64,000 bases of DNA from the NCBI GenBank assembly GCA_028622995.1, contig JAJQJQ010000057.1, positions 186,001 through 250,000 on the forward strand. The letters are read 5' to 3'. Under the pieces are notes generated by a model. It was not told where the DNA came from, made no database searches, and worked only from the letters and a program-made list of their open reading frames with translations. Within the stretch, counting starts at the first letter, position 1; every line of letters starts with the position of its first letter. This stretch comes from Panagrolaimus kolymaensis. Its lineage: Eukaryota; Nematoda; Chromadorea; Rhabditida; Panagrolaimidae. The position numbers and the translations under genes are program-made. Shown here in pieces: positions 37,093-47,559 of the stretch.

Positions 37093-38641
37093 TTATTCAT
37101 CTTTTATTGCCATTAAACAAGCTTTAGGAAACCATCCACGTGCCAAAAGATCAGATTCAATAAAAGTTTTCTGAGTGCTGCCATATCCATCAATAAATGT
37201 TTGTTGTTCTTCAACTCGTTTTGCATAAACCCAGTATTTTTCTTGACGAGTAATTGCCCATTTTTCACCAATATTTACAGCCACTCGACGATTATCTGTT
37301 AAAGGTTGACAAATAAATACGATAGGACCATGAAATAATAATGCATTCAAATATCTTCCACCATTATAATTTCTTCCAATAGTACGAATGCGAGTATGAA
37401 GTAATTTGTCATGCTTTTGATCCAATTGTTCTTCCTTAAAAAATGAAAGAAAATAATTATAAAAATAAAGTAAATAAAAGCTTACCGAAAAAGTAAATTG
37501 TGTGGAATCTCCTCGAATTGGCCACCAAATACCATTGCCTTTTGGAAAAGTACCGTTTCCAAGCACCTCTGAAACATTTCGACGCCATCCAAGATCATAA
37601 GGATAAATAAACTTTGCATCATCTTTTTCTCGTAAAGTTTCAGCTTTAACAACTAAAAATAAAAGATATGTAAAAGCTTTTATCCAAAAAAAACTAACCA
37701 ATATATTGTTCGATTTGAGTCATGTTGTAATAAATTGCTTTGAGTTGAATGTATAATAATGGAATCACGGAAACAACAACACCAGAAGATAACGACATTC
37801 AAGTAAGGGCAATCGTAAATGTATTCATATCAGAAATAGGCAATAATTTTGAATCAATTGGTTTAATATCAGCATTTGAAAGCTAAAAAATGTAAAACCA
37901 TAAATTCATTTTTAACCATCATCATGAATACATACCATATAAAGGGTTGTTATAACGCATTTGGAAAGAATGACAAAAGAATGAAGGCAGCCAAAAATTG
38001 CTGAAGCACAAAATTTAACAAACAATGCATGATTTCGATGTTCAACACAATTATTCACCCATGCTAAAAATTTCATAAAATGAAAAGGAATAAAGCTTTA
38101 AGTTTAAACATACGACAATGATGATCCATTTTGAGTACGCAACGATTACATATTGAACAATGATGAGATCTTGGAGCTTTATATCCTTTATAAATGGAAC
38201 AATATTGGAGCCTTCGATGAAAGGATTCATCTTCAGGTATCCAACCTTTTTTAACATAACCACCACCAATTTTTGATGCTTGAATCAAATATGCCAAAGA
38301 TGAAAGATCGAAAAATAAGAAAATTGAAATATTGATAAAGCCCGATATGGATTCCAAAGGAGACCAATAAGAACACGACCGTCGTTGATATTCCTATCTA
38401 AAAATCTTTGATTGTACATATTAGTATTGTATAAACACAAACTTACAGCAACAGTGAGAAACACAGTAAGCATTGGTCCCCAATGAAGCATTCTTTGTGG
38501 CAAACTTTTTCCAATATCATTTGAATCAAATGCATTTATAATTGACCAATCAGGAGCTTCTAAAATTCCAACATTTTCAAGTATTTCATCATTCGACATT
38601 AATGAGCCATTTATTGATTCCAATTCGTCATCATTACACAT
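37093..38641 (-). pseudogene. ZDHHC6-type palmitoyltransferase with a stop and a frameshift
   Basis: Six exons: 38,641-38,447, 38,397-38,114, 38,063-37,936, 37,882-37,699, 37,652-37,486 and 37,434-37,093. The order fits ZDHHC6: SLPQRMLHWGPMLTVFLTVA (first membrane segment), GWIPEDES, then YKAPRSHHCSICNRCVLKMD ending in DHHC at an exon junction, PWVNNCVEHRNHALFVKF, PYDLGWRRNVSEVLGNGTF, WWPIRGD, and the C-terminal SH3-like part with ARGWFPKACLMA. DHHC enzymes transfer palmitate to cysteines of membrane proteins, and ZDHHC6 acts in the ER. Lesions: a frameshift in exon 2 between about 38,300 and 38,390, and TGA at 37,799-37,801 in exon 4 (TIALT, stop, MSLSSGVVV) inside a predicted membrane segment. 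The zinc ligands and DHHC are intact. The lesions could be real or partly assembly errors; the TGA is not a homopolymer error. Confidence 0.8.
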
Positions 38642-38877
38642 AGCTACTAGTACCACTGATGAGACAAATAATATTTAAACGAGAAACAAACACATCAAAC
38701 AATGAAGGAATGCAAATTTCAAAACAAAATTGTTTGTCAAAAAAGTAAGCAAATAATTTAGTGCCTCGTATTGCCAACGGCATTTTTTAAAAGAAGAATT
38801 TTGAAATTTTCTATCTTTTCATAATTTTGTCCATTCTTTACTAATATAAAAATTTATTATTTAAAAAAAACAAATAG

Positions 38878-39957
38878 TTAAACATTAAAAAAAACTTTAA
38901 AATTGAGAAATAAATCGTTTAATTTCTGCTGAAGTTTTTCCCATATGTATCGATATTTTTCTAACGATTCATTTTCAAGATTGATACTTTGCTGTTTAGC
39001 AAGTAAATATCTAAATGATTCATTATCGATGAAATAAAGATTTTCTGAAGTTAAAGGAATTTCAATTTCATTGTTTTCTTTAAATTTTTCAACAAATGCT
39101 CGAATTGGGCCCATTGATTCACCAATATTAAAATATTTTGAATGGGAATGAGTAAAGAAAAAATAAACGTTTGATAATTTTTTTGAGGGAAATAATGAAA
39201 GTAATCGACGCATGGACATTTCAAATTCAATTGTTAGCTTTCTTTGATTAGAATTAATCACGAAACAAATTGCTTCGATATCGCCAACATCGGCAATGGT
39301 TTGCTTGATAAACTCCAAACTTGCTTCATCATGATGGAATCCTCGAGTATCAGATAAACCAGGAGTGTCAATCATTGTTATTTTTTTATCCTCAATTTCC
39401 AATTGGTGAATTTTCGGTTTTTGTGTAAATGATTCACCATCTTGATTGAAGTTTTCATTAGTATTTTCTGGGCCAGATTGAACCCAAACTTCTTCAAAAG
39501 TTTCTGAATTTGTTTGAAGACAAAATTTTGTTGGAATAATGCTTTCAATTTTAGCGCTTAAAGCATCGTCGTATTTTGTGTACATTAAATAATTTGGTAT
39601 TGCATTTATTAATGTTGATTCTCCTGTTCCTGTTTCTCCCAAGAAAATTATATTAATATTCGAAGTTGTGGAAAGTGGGTTTAGTAAATAATTTGGAATG
39701 GCATTTATTGTTTCTTTTTTTTGTTCCAGCAAATTCAAATTTGTGAAAGGTTGTTGTTGCATTTTGATTGATCTGGATACAACTTCAGTGACTTTAACTT
39801 TAGTTAATACATCCACTGATATTTCACCAATGGGATCATCAAGTTTCATTGTAATATCGACAGAAGTTTGGACCAAGTTCGTTGGAGCAGAAATAGGCGC
39901 AGCTTTATCTAATAAATTTTTATTGAAATCATTGGAATAAACTTTTTTGAGATTCAC
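38878..39957 (-). CDS. AIG1/GIMAP-type GTPase with altered P-loop
   Basis: A single uninterrupted frame of 359 residues. Around residue 107 the Walker A reads GETGTGEST, where the family has GETGxGKST: the invariant Lys is Glu (GAA at 39,619-39,621). The switch/G3 motif is intact, MIDTPGLSDTRG, and a G4-like FFFTHSHSK follows. The sequence resembles the AIG1-like GTPases expanded in some nematodes and fungi. The segment INAIPNYL occurs twice, just before and just after the P-loop (about 97 bp apart in DNA), indicating a small internal duplication. Losing the P-loop lysine should abolish normal nucleotide binding, so this is either a pseudo-GTPase or an early pseudogene. The start at 39,957 lies only about 60 bp from the remnant of the upstream E2 gene, so an N-terminal exon could be missing. 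Confidence 0.75.
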   Translation of the reverse strand: MNLKKVYSNDFNKNLLDKAAPISAPTNLVQTSVDITMKLDDPIGEISVDVLTKVKVTEVVSRSIKMQQQPFTNLNLLEQKKETINAIPNYLLNPLSTTSNINIIFLGETGTGESTLINAIPNYLMYTKYDDALSAKIESIIPTKFCLQTNSETFEEVWVQSGPENTNENFNQDGESFTQKPKIHQLEIEDKKITMIDTPGLSDTRGFHHDEASLEFIKQTIADVGDIEAICFVINSNQRKLTIEFEMSMRRLLSLFPSKKLSNVYFFFTHSHSKYFNIGESMGPIRAFVEKFKENNEIEIPLTSENLYFIDNESFRYLLAKQQSINLENESLEKYRYIWEKLQQKLNDLFLNFKVFFNV

Positions 39958-40009
39958 GGAAACTAATAAGAACTAAAAATTTCAGATTTAAAAAAAATTT
40001 GACAGAAGA

Positions 40010-40368
40010 AAGTTCCAACATGCTGCTGCTGTAGATCCTGCAAACCATTCATAAAAAGTATCAATACCAATGGATTCAGAAGGAAATCTAAAAATCTTTT
40101 TTTTCAAAGTTTATTTTTTTAATTTTGCTTACGAAATATTTAAATGATAAATAGGAGTTTCAAATGTAATTTTTGGCGGTATAAATGGATATTCTTTAGG
40201 AAAAGTAAGTAACAAAATAAATGTTCCGCCTTCATATGGTGAATCAGGAGGACCAGTAATGGATGCTCGCCAATTGTGTATATTACCATCAACATATTCA
40301 GCAACACATCCTTCTGGTGGATCCGCCCAAAAATCACGCATTTCTCTTTTCAATCTGGATTCGTTCAT
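40010..40368 (-). pseudogene. Ubiquitin-conjugating enzyme (E2) truncated before its active site
   Basis: The reading frame from 40,368 gives SRLKREMRDFWADPPEGC, WRASITGPPDSPYEGGTF, FPKEYPFIPPKITFETPIYH, which is the N-terminal half of an E2 core (helix 1, the PPEGC turn and the YPFxPP loop). After HLNIS the exon ends at a GTAAGC donor (40,136). The next open stretch, FPSESIGIDTFYEWFAGST, lacks the expected G.ICLDIL and WSP segments, and the GTPase gene begins soon after. The catalytic cysteine and the C-terminal helices are therefore missing. A non-catalytic UEV is excluded only by the short length. The start may lie in an upstream exon, since an acceptor (TTTTTTCAG) precedes MNESR. Confidence 0.7.
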
Positions 40369-40766
40369 GAGAGATTCTGAAAAAAAAAAGAATGATAAAC
40401 AAACAAAAAAACGCCAAATTTTTAAACAAAAATTATTAAATGCGATTTAAAGGACATTAAAAAAATTTTTTCTGTCGCTATGATTCATCTCTCACGCAAT
40501 AAAAAAGTTATTTATTTTTTTCATATTTACTTGTTCCTTTTGATGCACCACATAACCCAGTCGATAAGCCTAACATCAGGGAAATAGATGTGATAAAAAA
40601 AATGCAAGAAAAGGAACTCAGTAGCTTGGAGAAAGAAAAAAAAAAAACGCAAGAAATTGAAATATTTTTTATCGTGAAATATTTTACCATTGATTGATTT
40701 GTTACTTCTTTTATAAGGATGAAATGCAACCTGTTCGCAAAGTTTCACTTGAATATTCTCGGGTAT

Positions 40767-42147
40767 TTATTTAAAAAGTGATAAATATTCAACATAACCA
40801 TCAACATTTATATCTCGATCAGTACAAATCAAAAGATAATTTCCCCCATGGGTTAAGAAAAAGGAAGTTGAAAAATAAGGAGAATAAGTTTCATAAATCT
40901 GAAAAATATCCACTCTTTGAGTTTTGTAAATCAATGATAAAAAAAGAAAGAAACTAACTTTATCTAAATTTTCTTTAGTGTTTATAAAACCCAAAAAATT
41001 AATGTTTGCTGCCATTGTTCCATTAGGTTTAAGATTTCGTTTAATATTTTCAATAACATCGGGTTTGAAAAATGGGGCTATTGAAGCTGCGAACTCTTCA
41101 GAAAAATCTGGATAAGAACAATCAAGTATAACGGCATCATATCGTTTGTGATTTTACGATTTTCAAGAAATGAAACAGCATCGTCCACGACGAAAATTTG
41201 TGATTCTGAAGGTTTTGAATCAAACCATTTTTGTGCGATGTAACACATTGTTGGATCGATTTCAACTATCGTTACTTTTGGCTAAAATAAATTATTGGAG
41301 ACAAGTGAAAAATAAATAGTGTAATAACCTGATTTTCGAGTGTAGAAAGAAAATTGTTTGTTGTTCCACCACCAAGGCCTAGAATCAAAATGGATTCTTT
41401 TGTGTTTTCTTTATTTTTTAATGAACCCGTAAGAAAGCATCAAGAAGCATAGCCCTAAAAATGTGTATTTAACAAATTCTTTTGTCCAAGCACCAACCAA
41501 CTCACTTAGCATATTTACTAATAATTTTTTCTTTTTCAACAATTAAATGTGTTTCAGTTTTTTTTTGTATAACAATTTCAGTTAACGAACCTCCATGTCC
41601 GAAATCTCTATCATCAATTTGAGATGTAACAAAACGTGTAATCAAATCAGGAGATGTAGGAATTAGACGCCATGAGCTAAAAATAATTTTGAAAAGAATT
41701 TGTTCATAACACAATAAAAATTAATGAAAATAAGTTTACTTGCTTCTATCAATGATTGAATAAAAATTATTTGTAAATCGACTAAAAACAATTTCTCGAA
41801 GAGTTTCTTCTGAACGAAGTTTTTCCCAATATGGTTTGGAACATAGTGGGGTTGAAGGTAGTAGGCTAAAACTCTCCTCCCATGCTTCGGTTAGAACCTA
41901 AAAAAGCAAATTTTTTAAAGACTTCTTTAAAAACACTAGCTATTACCGGTAGAATTCTGATCTTTGGCCAAAAATATTTACATGAAAAATAAAGTTTTAT
42001 CAAAACTTTGTTAGTTGGTTTTTCACAAAAATATAAAATTATTGAAGATGGGATTGAAAAGCTTTGAATTACAGCATTCTCCAAAAATACTTTTTCAAAT
42101 TCAGATTTACTAAGAAAGCTACTGAAAGGTAAATCAACCTTTTCCAT
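40767..42147 (-). pseudogene. Class I SAM methyltransferase, METTL13/spermidine-synthase-like, two frameshifts
   Basis: Exons: 42,147-41,947, 41,897-41,740, 41,676-41,506, 41,454-41,330, 41,282-40,959 and 40,898-40,767. The start MEKVDLPFSSFLSKSEF is followed by EKIISKYAKAMLLDAFL (compare the YHxAML segment before motif I in METTL13), then motif I ILILGLGGGTTNNFL, motif II VTIVEIDPTM, VVDDAVSFLE, and YDAVILDCSYPDF for the catalytic-fold acidic strand, ending YLLICTDRDINVDGY. Methyl transfer from S-adenosylmethionine is expected; the target could be a protein N-terminus or lysine, or a polyamine-like substrate, which I cannot decide. Two one-base frameshifts are needed, in exon 4 (about 41,420-41,445) and exon 5 (about 41,140-41,165). 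Otherwise the six exons and their splice sites are well kept. Confidence 0.72.
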
Positions 42148-42532
42148 TTTTTTCTTTTAAAAATCAAGGAAAATCGGATGCACAAGAAAGCCAAATAAGT
42201 GATTTTATTATTCAAAAAATCAATTAAAACTAAAGAAACAGTAAACACTCATGTGCTCCGCCTAATGAATGAGTGTGAAAAAAATGGTTATAAGGCATAA
42301 TTATTTTTTGCTGCAGATGATTTTTGACAGCAGAGATCTAATTTGACATGAGTACATGGATGAGAAAATGCTGCAATTATTCGTCCTTTTTTTTATTATT
42401 CAAAATCATTTTATACTCTGATCATTTTTTCTTTAATAATTTTATTAATTTTTATACATTCAAAAAATAAAACAAAATTAAAAAAGTGCGATTCATGCAA
42501 CAACAACAAAGAAAAAATAGCAAAAACAAAAT

Positions 42533-43745
42533 TTAAAGCTTTTTAACAAAAGCACATCCAATTGACAATAATTTGCAAGCTTCATTGAGTCGTTTTTCAA
42601 ATCGTTTCTTTACATTTTTATCAAGTTTATCCATAACATAGAATCCAAGTTTAGCTGGCTTCTTTCCAGTTTCATCTTTGATAGCTTCAATATGATGTTC
42701 GAGGAGGAAAGACATCAAAGAGACAGGAGTCATGGATTTTTGTTTTCCTTCAAAATTATTAAATTCAATGAGAGTATTCTTTTTAGCATCGGTGATTACC
42801 TTGAAACCCCATTCAGGATTGATTTTAATTTTTTCAAAGGGCATCAATAAAATCTTAACCAAATCTAAAATCATAAAAAAATAAAAATAATTCCAAGACA
42901 TACTAAAAAGTCTTACCGTAAACCACAGAAGAATCCTTAATAATCACATCTAATCACATCATTATTTTCAGTAATAATTTAGCCTTTTCATGTTTGAAAT
43001 CAAGAAACAGATCATTTCCATATTTACCTAAAAGCTTGAACGTTTACTATAACCAAAAACACGAAGCAACTTACCATTCCAAGATTCCAAAAAGTTATAA
43101 CCATTTTCATCTCGAATACAAATAACAGAAGAGTTGTCGAAGAAACCAATTACTGGAACGTCCAAATTATGTTGAGATGTAAGAGTTTGAGGCAATGCTT
43201 CTACTTGACGAATGTTATATGGTTCTTGATACAAATAAGAAAAACCATTTTTGTTGATGATCAAAGTGAGCTTGGTTCGATGTGCTTTTCCATTCAATGG
43301 TTCATACTTTGTAACAAATTCACAGTTGTTAGAATCATCGTGAGAGCAACTTGGCCAGCGTACAACCTAAAATTTAAAAATATAATATAAGGAACATCGG
43401 TATTATAAAAAACTCACAAAATATGGTGTCGATGAATTTGGAACAACTTCTGATTTCTTTAAAGGCAAGGTGGTATATTGTTTCGCAGAAATAATGGAAT
43501 CTTGTTTTCCAATATCATGATCCTTCTTTGTAACAGCCAAACAATCATCAGATACAGGAATTACATAAAATTTGTTAAATGTTGGATCAAACATATTCTT
43601 GGTTAAAGCAGCAACAAGCTTGTCATCGTTCAATTCAATTTCAATAACTTTATTTGAGCTGAAAAGCTGAGTAAGATGTGGCAATAAAGATTTCTTAGAG
43701 CCATTTGAATGAGCGATGACGACACATTTAGGATTTGACGATAAT
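42533..43745 (-). pseudogene. HSP70-like gene B, 5'-truncated paralogue of gene A
   Basis: Exons from about 43,740-43,418, 43,366-43,075, 43,027-42,917 and 42,864-42,533. Clear correspondence to gene A at 34.8-36.9 kb: FNKFYVIPV, LDVPVIGFFDNSSVICIRDE, NGYNFLESWNG, then NPEWGFKVITDAKKN and AIKDETGKKPAKLGF. Gene B keeps Arg and the GT donor at the two positions mutated in A and lacks the 744-bp element. Its own lesions are in exon 3, where a 10-bp tandem duplication (GATGTGATTA twice, about 42,944-42,965) and a one-base shift break the frame, and at the 5' end, where homology to A starts abruptly at SSNPKCVV beside a JMJD4 fragment on the other strand. HSP70 ancestry is inferred; ATP-binding motifs are degenerate. 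Confidence 0.6.
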
Positions 43746-43750
43746 CCCCT

Positions 43751-44029
43751 CAAAGGTGATTACAGATTTTTCTATTTTGGTGCACCTGGATCTAAGTAAT
43801 AATGCTTTTTTCATATTCTTTCTCTTTTACCCAACTTTTTTGTATTTTCAGCACTCTCATTCATGAAGACGTTTTTCGATCATTTAGTTGGTCTTTCAAT
43901 GTTACAGGCTTCAAATATTGGTTAGTTTTACCAAGGCATAAAAAAACTGAATTTCTTGAAAAATATTCTAATACCATTAACTTTCAAACCATGAAACCGG
44001 AAAGTCCAATCTTAGCATTTGAAATTTGA
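43751..44029 (+). pseudogene. JMJD4-like JmjC dioxygenase fragment
   Basis: Two exon pieces, 43,758-43,795 (DYRFFYFGAPGS) and 43,852-44,029, join through a 56-nt intron to read GSNTLIHEDVFRSFSWSFNV, then TGFKYWLVLPRHKKTEFLEK. This matches the JMJD4 core around the iron-binding HxD (here HED) and the FRSxSWS signature. JMJD4 hydroxylates the release factor eRF1 using 2-oxoglutarate and Fe(II). The fragment ends at 44,029, before the usual VPSGWHHQV segment with the third iron ligand, and its 5' part is missing at the junction with HSP70-like gene B. It is therefore a broken fragment at both ends. Confidence 0.72.
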
Positions 44030-44499
44030 AATATACAGTAATTGTGTATTTACTATTTTTATCATTTTTATAAACTTTGATTCGTCACCTTTTTGATAAC
44101 GCGTTATAAAAAATATATGTAAAAGATTAGTAAAGATTGTTTAATAATTTTAAAAAATTATGTGGCTACAGATTGAAATATGGAGGCAACTAATTATTTT
44201 TTACCATTGTTATTGCTTGTTTCTTCAAATTCGTTTCTAATAATAGGATTGTTTTTGTTTGCTAAGAGGCCAAAAGATGATAAAATAATGAGCAACAAAA
44301 AAATTAGAAATTCACATCAAAATTTTGTTTTTTGTGTGGATTATTTTTGCAGAAGTCTGGCACCATTAAAACTTACAAAATTTGCATAAAAATGCAATCA
44401 TTTTTTCTTGCACTTTTCATTGTTTTATAAAAGCGTTGTCTGTTTTAAGAATCACAAGTCATTCATTCATTTTATCAACTCTGTGTTTTATTGTCGGAA
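44030..44499. other. Intergenic; one small uncertain membrane-protein ORF
   Basis: The only notable frame is 44,180-44,389 (+), starting MEATNYFLPLLLLVSSNSF, with a hydrophobic first 28 residues followed by AKRPKDDK. It could be a small single-pass membrane protein or chance. TATAAAAG occurs at 44,426, about 70 bp upstream of the next start codon, and may be its promoter. Confidence 0.35.
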
Positions 44500-45400
44500 A
44501 TGTCAAATATCAAAAAATTTTTTAAACGAAAACCTAAATCTAAATCAAAATCAACTACTGGAACCGTAATTTTTTTTCTATTTCTTTTTTTTACATTTTC
44601 ATATCCTTTTTTCAGGAATCCTCAAGTGATCAAAAGAAGAACAAAAAATCTCTTGCGACAAAGAATGCTACACAAGATCCTCAAGGTGTTGAAACTGGCG
44701 TAGCGAAGACAAAAACAAATAAAGGTGGTGAAAAGTTTGTTACGGGAGTTCCCAAATCGGAAACTGATTTGATTGATCCTCCTGGTGGTAATCTTTTTAC
44801 TGGCAAAGCAAAGACTACTACAACCAAAGGTGTTTCAAATACTCAAAGTGGTAAGGTTAGTCATTTTTGTTTATCCTTCTTTTTTTTTGAGTGTATCTGT
44901 AAAAATTATTTTAGGTAACAGAAAACTTCGAAACTCGTCCAACTCAACGAACAAATACCATGATGACAGGTGCTCTCATAAGTTCTACTCAAGGTGGAAC
45001 TCGAACAACCCAAGCTGCAACGAAGCAAAATCGACAAATGGCAACTGGTGTTACTCGTGGAGTTATTGGAGTTACTCAAATGCAAAAAGGTGACGTCGAT
45101 GCTACACAAAATCAAACAGGCGTACTTCGAACTGGTACAACTCAAGATGGAACTCGAACAACTCAATTCTTTAATCAACTCGTAAGATCATCATTCGTTA
45201 TGGCGTCAGATATTTGTGATATTGTCACTCGTCAAAAAGAAAGAATGAAGAAAGGTCGTAGACCGAAGAATGGAATTATGAGTAGAGGTGGATCTCGTGG
45301 TGGTAATCTCAAAGTTCAAGTTACCGAAAAAAATAAACAACATTTAATTGGGTGTGACACCGAAGGAAAGGTTTTACACAAAGTTCCTGATTCAAAGTAG
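44500..45400 (+). CDS. Basic Thr/Gln-rich protein with short repeats, unrecognised, intact
   Basis: Three exons read cleanly: MSNIKKFFKRKPKSKSKS (ATG at 44,500), an exon at 44,617-44,854 with SDQKKNKKSLATKNATQ, and an exon from 44,915 to the TAG at 45,398. Both introns have GT...TTTTCAG or TTTTAG borders and keep the frame. The last exon is Thr/Gln/Gly-rich with imperfect repeats: STQGGTRTTQAAT, GVTRGVIGVTQMQKGDV, TGTTQDGTRTTQF. The C-terminus is Lys/Gly-rich (SRGGSRGGNLKVQ). There is no signal peptide or membrane segment. The composition suggests a disordered, possibly nucleic-acid-binding protein, but I know no family. An AATAAA lies shortly downstream at about 45,530. Confidence 0.6.
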
Positions 45401-45723
45401 TGTGTTTTATGGTGGTACCTGGAAGTATTTAAGAATGACAACCGAAAACAACAACTTTTAACTCACATGAACATATTTATATTAATGCCTTTTTTATTAT
45501 ATGTACCTTATTTTTTGTAAAGTCTCAATAATAAAATGGATATTTTAATGTTCTTTATTTTCTGATTTATGGATGGAGAATGATGCTATGAAAGCTCTCA
45601 AATTTGTGTTCCAAACTTCTTCCATGATTTTTTTTACATATACTGTCATTATTATGTCAAGCTTTCAGTTAATAATGAAGGAATGTTTAAAATTATTTAC
45701 TTTTTGTTTTTGTTGTTGAATTA
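45401..45723. other. 3' flank, nothing recognised
   Basis: AT-rich, with candidate poly(A) signal AATAAAATGG near 45,530. No gene is seen before the kinase fragment. Confidence 0.5.
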
Positions 45724-45969
45724 TTGTATGTGGAATATGTAATTGTTGGACATGGAGCATGCAAAGCAGTAATGAAACAAATTTCGAGATCGAAATCCAC
45801 TTTTTGTGAATTAGTATCAGATAGTTGGAAGAGATTATTAACAAAATGTTGGAATGAAAACAAGGATGAGAGACAAACATTCAAAGTAATTACAACCCAA
45901 AAAGGAGCCTTTCTTGAAACTCAAACTTTAAATGATGGATACCTTTCTTGTGTAAATAACGAAAGTTAA
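45724..45969 (+). pseudogene. C-lobe fragment of a tyrosine-kinase-like domain
   Basis: The frame reads FCELVSDSWKRLLTKCWNEN followed by KDERQTFKVITTQ and ends NNES at 45,969. The pattern L...CW..N...R.TF is the end of helix H and start of helix I in tyrosine kinase domains. No upstream exon with an ATP site, HRD or DFG is visible in the preceding 300 bp, so this is an isolated 3' exon or remnant. Confidence 0.55.
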
Positions 45970-46119
45970 AAATTTCATGTAAAATACAAATTCACAACAA
46001 CATACAGATTAATGATATTCTTGAAGCAAGAAGTTTTGCTTAGATTATTCATTCAACAGCAAAAAAATGGTTAAACAAAACTTTATAAACAAATTATGAA
46101 TACAAAACAAAGTAATGAT

Positions 46120-46928
46120 TCAATTTTCTTCAGCACAAGCTTTCAATTTGGCTTCAATTTCATCTTTGGTAAACCTTTGAGTCGTAATTAATAAAACTTT
46201 TGAACGAGATTTGGCACCTTTATCAAAATCTATTTCAGCTTTTCGAAGCCCCAAAAATTGGATCATCGACGATACTAACTCTTCATTAGCATCTCCATCT
46301 CTTGGCGGTGGGGCAATTAAAACTCCAATTTCTTTTGTTCCAACATCAGTTATTGCACTTTTCTTTGCTCCAGGTTTAGCATGAATTCGAAGAATAATTT
46401 GTCCTTTATCATTTGAAGATATCGCAGTTTGAGAGTTTGAATTTGTTGAAGTTAGCATCGAATTCTGTGGCTTCGTTGAATTTTTTGATGGAAGCATTGT
46501 CTTCACTTCGTATTTTTTTTGAATATTACCACAATACCATACACCATGACAAAATCGAAGAATAACAAAGATAATGATTCTATAAAAATCCACAACTGCT
46601 TTAGATAAAAATGCATCTAAAAACTTACATAATAACTATAATAATAAGCATAATTCCAACAACAGTTGCATCAACTGTGACAGTGTGGGAAGTCGCAGCA
46701 TCCTCTCCTTCTGAAGAGTTTTAGATTTCAGTTGATGTTATTTTAGAGGTTGAAGATTGTAAAGTTGTTGTATCAGGCTTTTGAGTTGATGGAGGAGGAT
46801 TTAAAAGAATCAATGTTAAGATTTTGAGTTCCTAAAAATTGAACTAAAGAAAAAACCAAAACAATACGAAAAAAACTGGCCTGGAATAAACGACGACGAA
46901 GCAGCAACCATTGATCAAATAAAAACAT
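46120..46928 (-). pseudogene. Signal-peptide/transmembrane protein with C-terminal DUF167, disrupted
   Basis: From the ATG at 46,928-46,926 the frame gives MFLFDQWLLLRRRLF and a hydrophobic FRIVLVFSLVQFLG, consistent with a signal sequence. After a frameshift near 46,800 the sequence continues as a Ser/Thr/Pro-rich stalk (PPPSTQKPDTTTLQSSTS), meets TAA at 46,723-46,721, and goes on to a membrane helix VVGIMLIIIVIIIIIFVILR split by a 49-nt intron (46,628-46,580). The cytosolic part ends with a DUF167/YggU-type domain: IILRIHAKPGAKKSAITDVG, VLIAPPPRDGDANEELV and FDKGAKSRSKVLLI, finishing at 46,120. DUF167 proteins are normally small, soluble and stand-alone. The exon from 46,579 to 46,120 alone is open, so a short DUF167 protein starting at a downstream Met (TMLPSKNS) is possible. 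Confidence 0.65.
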
Positions 46929-47559
46929 CCATCAATATTGATGAAAAAGAAGAAAGAAGAATGACATCGAACATTATCAAAAAATGGAAATGGAAAAAAC
47001 CAAAGCAAAAATTAATTCGAAGCGAAAACGTTCTTGAATTTCTAGCCCTTTCTCATGCCTATTTTTTTCTCTTCTTCCAGCCTCACAAGCTTCATTTTCA
47101 AAAACAGCAGCAAAAGCCTAAGCTTCTTTAATAAAATAAAATAGGTTGAACAATCAATTGTAACATAAAATTAATTAATTTTGGGCGGTTATCAAACTTT
47201 AAAAAATTTTTCATTTTATTTACAATTAATCCCATGGAAATGCGCTTACGTGTCGTCCTTTGTGATAATGTTGCAAGAGTATGATTACTCCATTATTGTT
47301 ATTCATATTGTCTATTAATTATATTTAAAGTGGATTGTTTAAAATTTGTTTCACGCTTTTTTGGTTTTTGAGTGTTTTAGTTTTACAGTTTTTTTATAAG
47401 CATTGTTCCTGGATTTTGTCGTTGCGCAGGAAATATTGGCGCGCGTAAAAGAGAGTTCAATTTTTTTCAAAAGTTGCAATTTAACTTTCTCTTCTTTTCA
47501 TGTTTATTCTACTTTTCATTTTTATGCTTTTACAATTAAAAATCTTCTTTATTTTTTAG
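46929..47559. other. Intergenic between divergent membrane-protein and TAF1 genes
   Basis: Head-to-head spacer about 630 bp long. The first exon of TAF1 should lie here, since the first recognised TAF1 exon opens at an acceptor (47,558-47,559). A candidate is the short open stretch from ATG at 47,234, but I cannot confirm it. Confidence 0.4.

Noticed and set aside
46820..47131. 103-codon open plus-strand frame without an early ATG
   Set aside because: It is antisense to the signal-peptide start of the DUF167 membrane gene and lacks a start codon and splice context.
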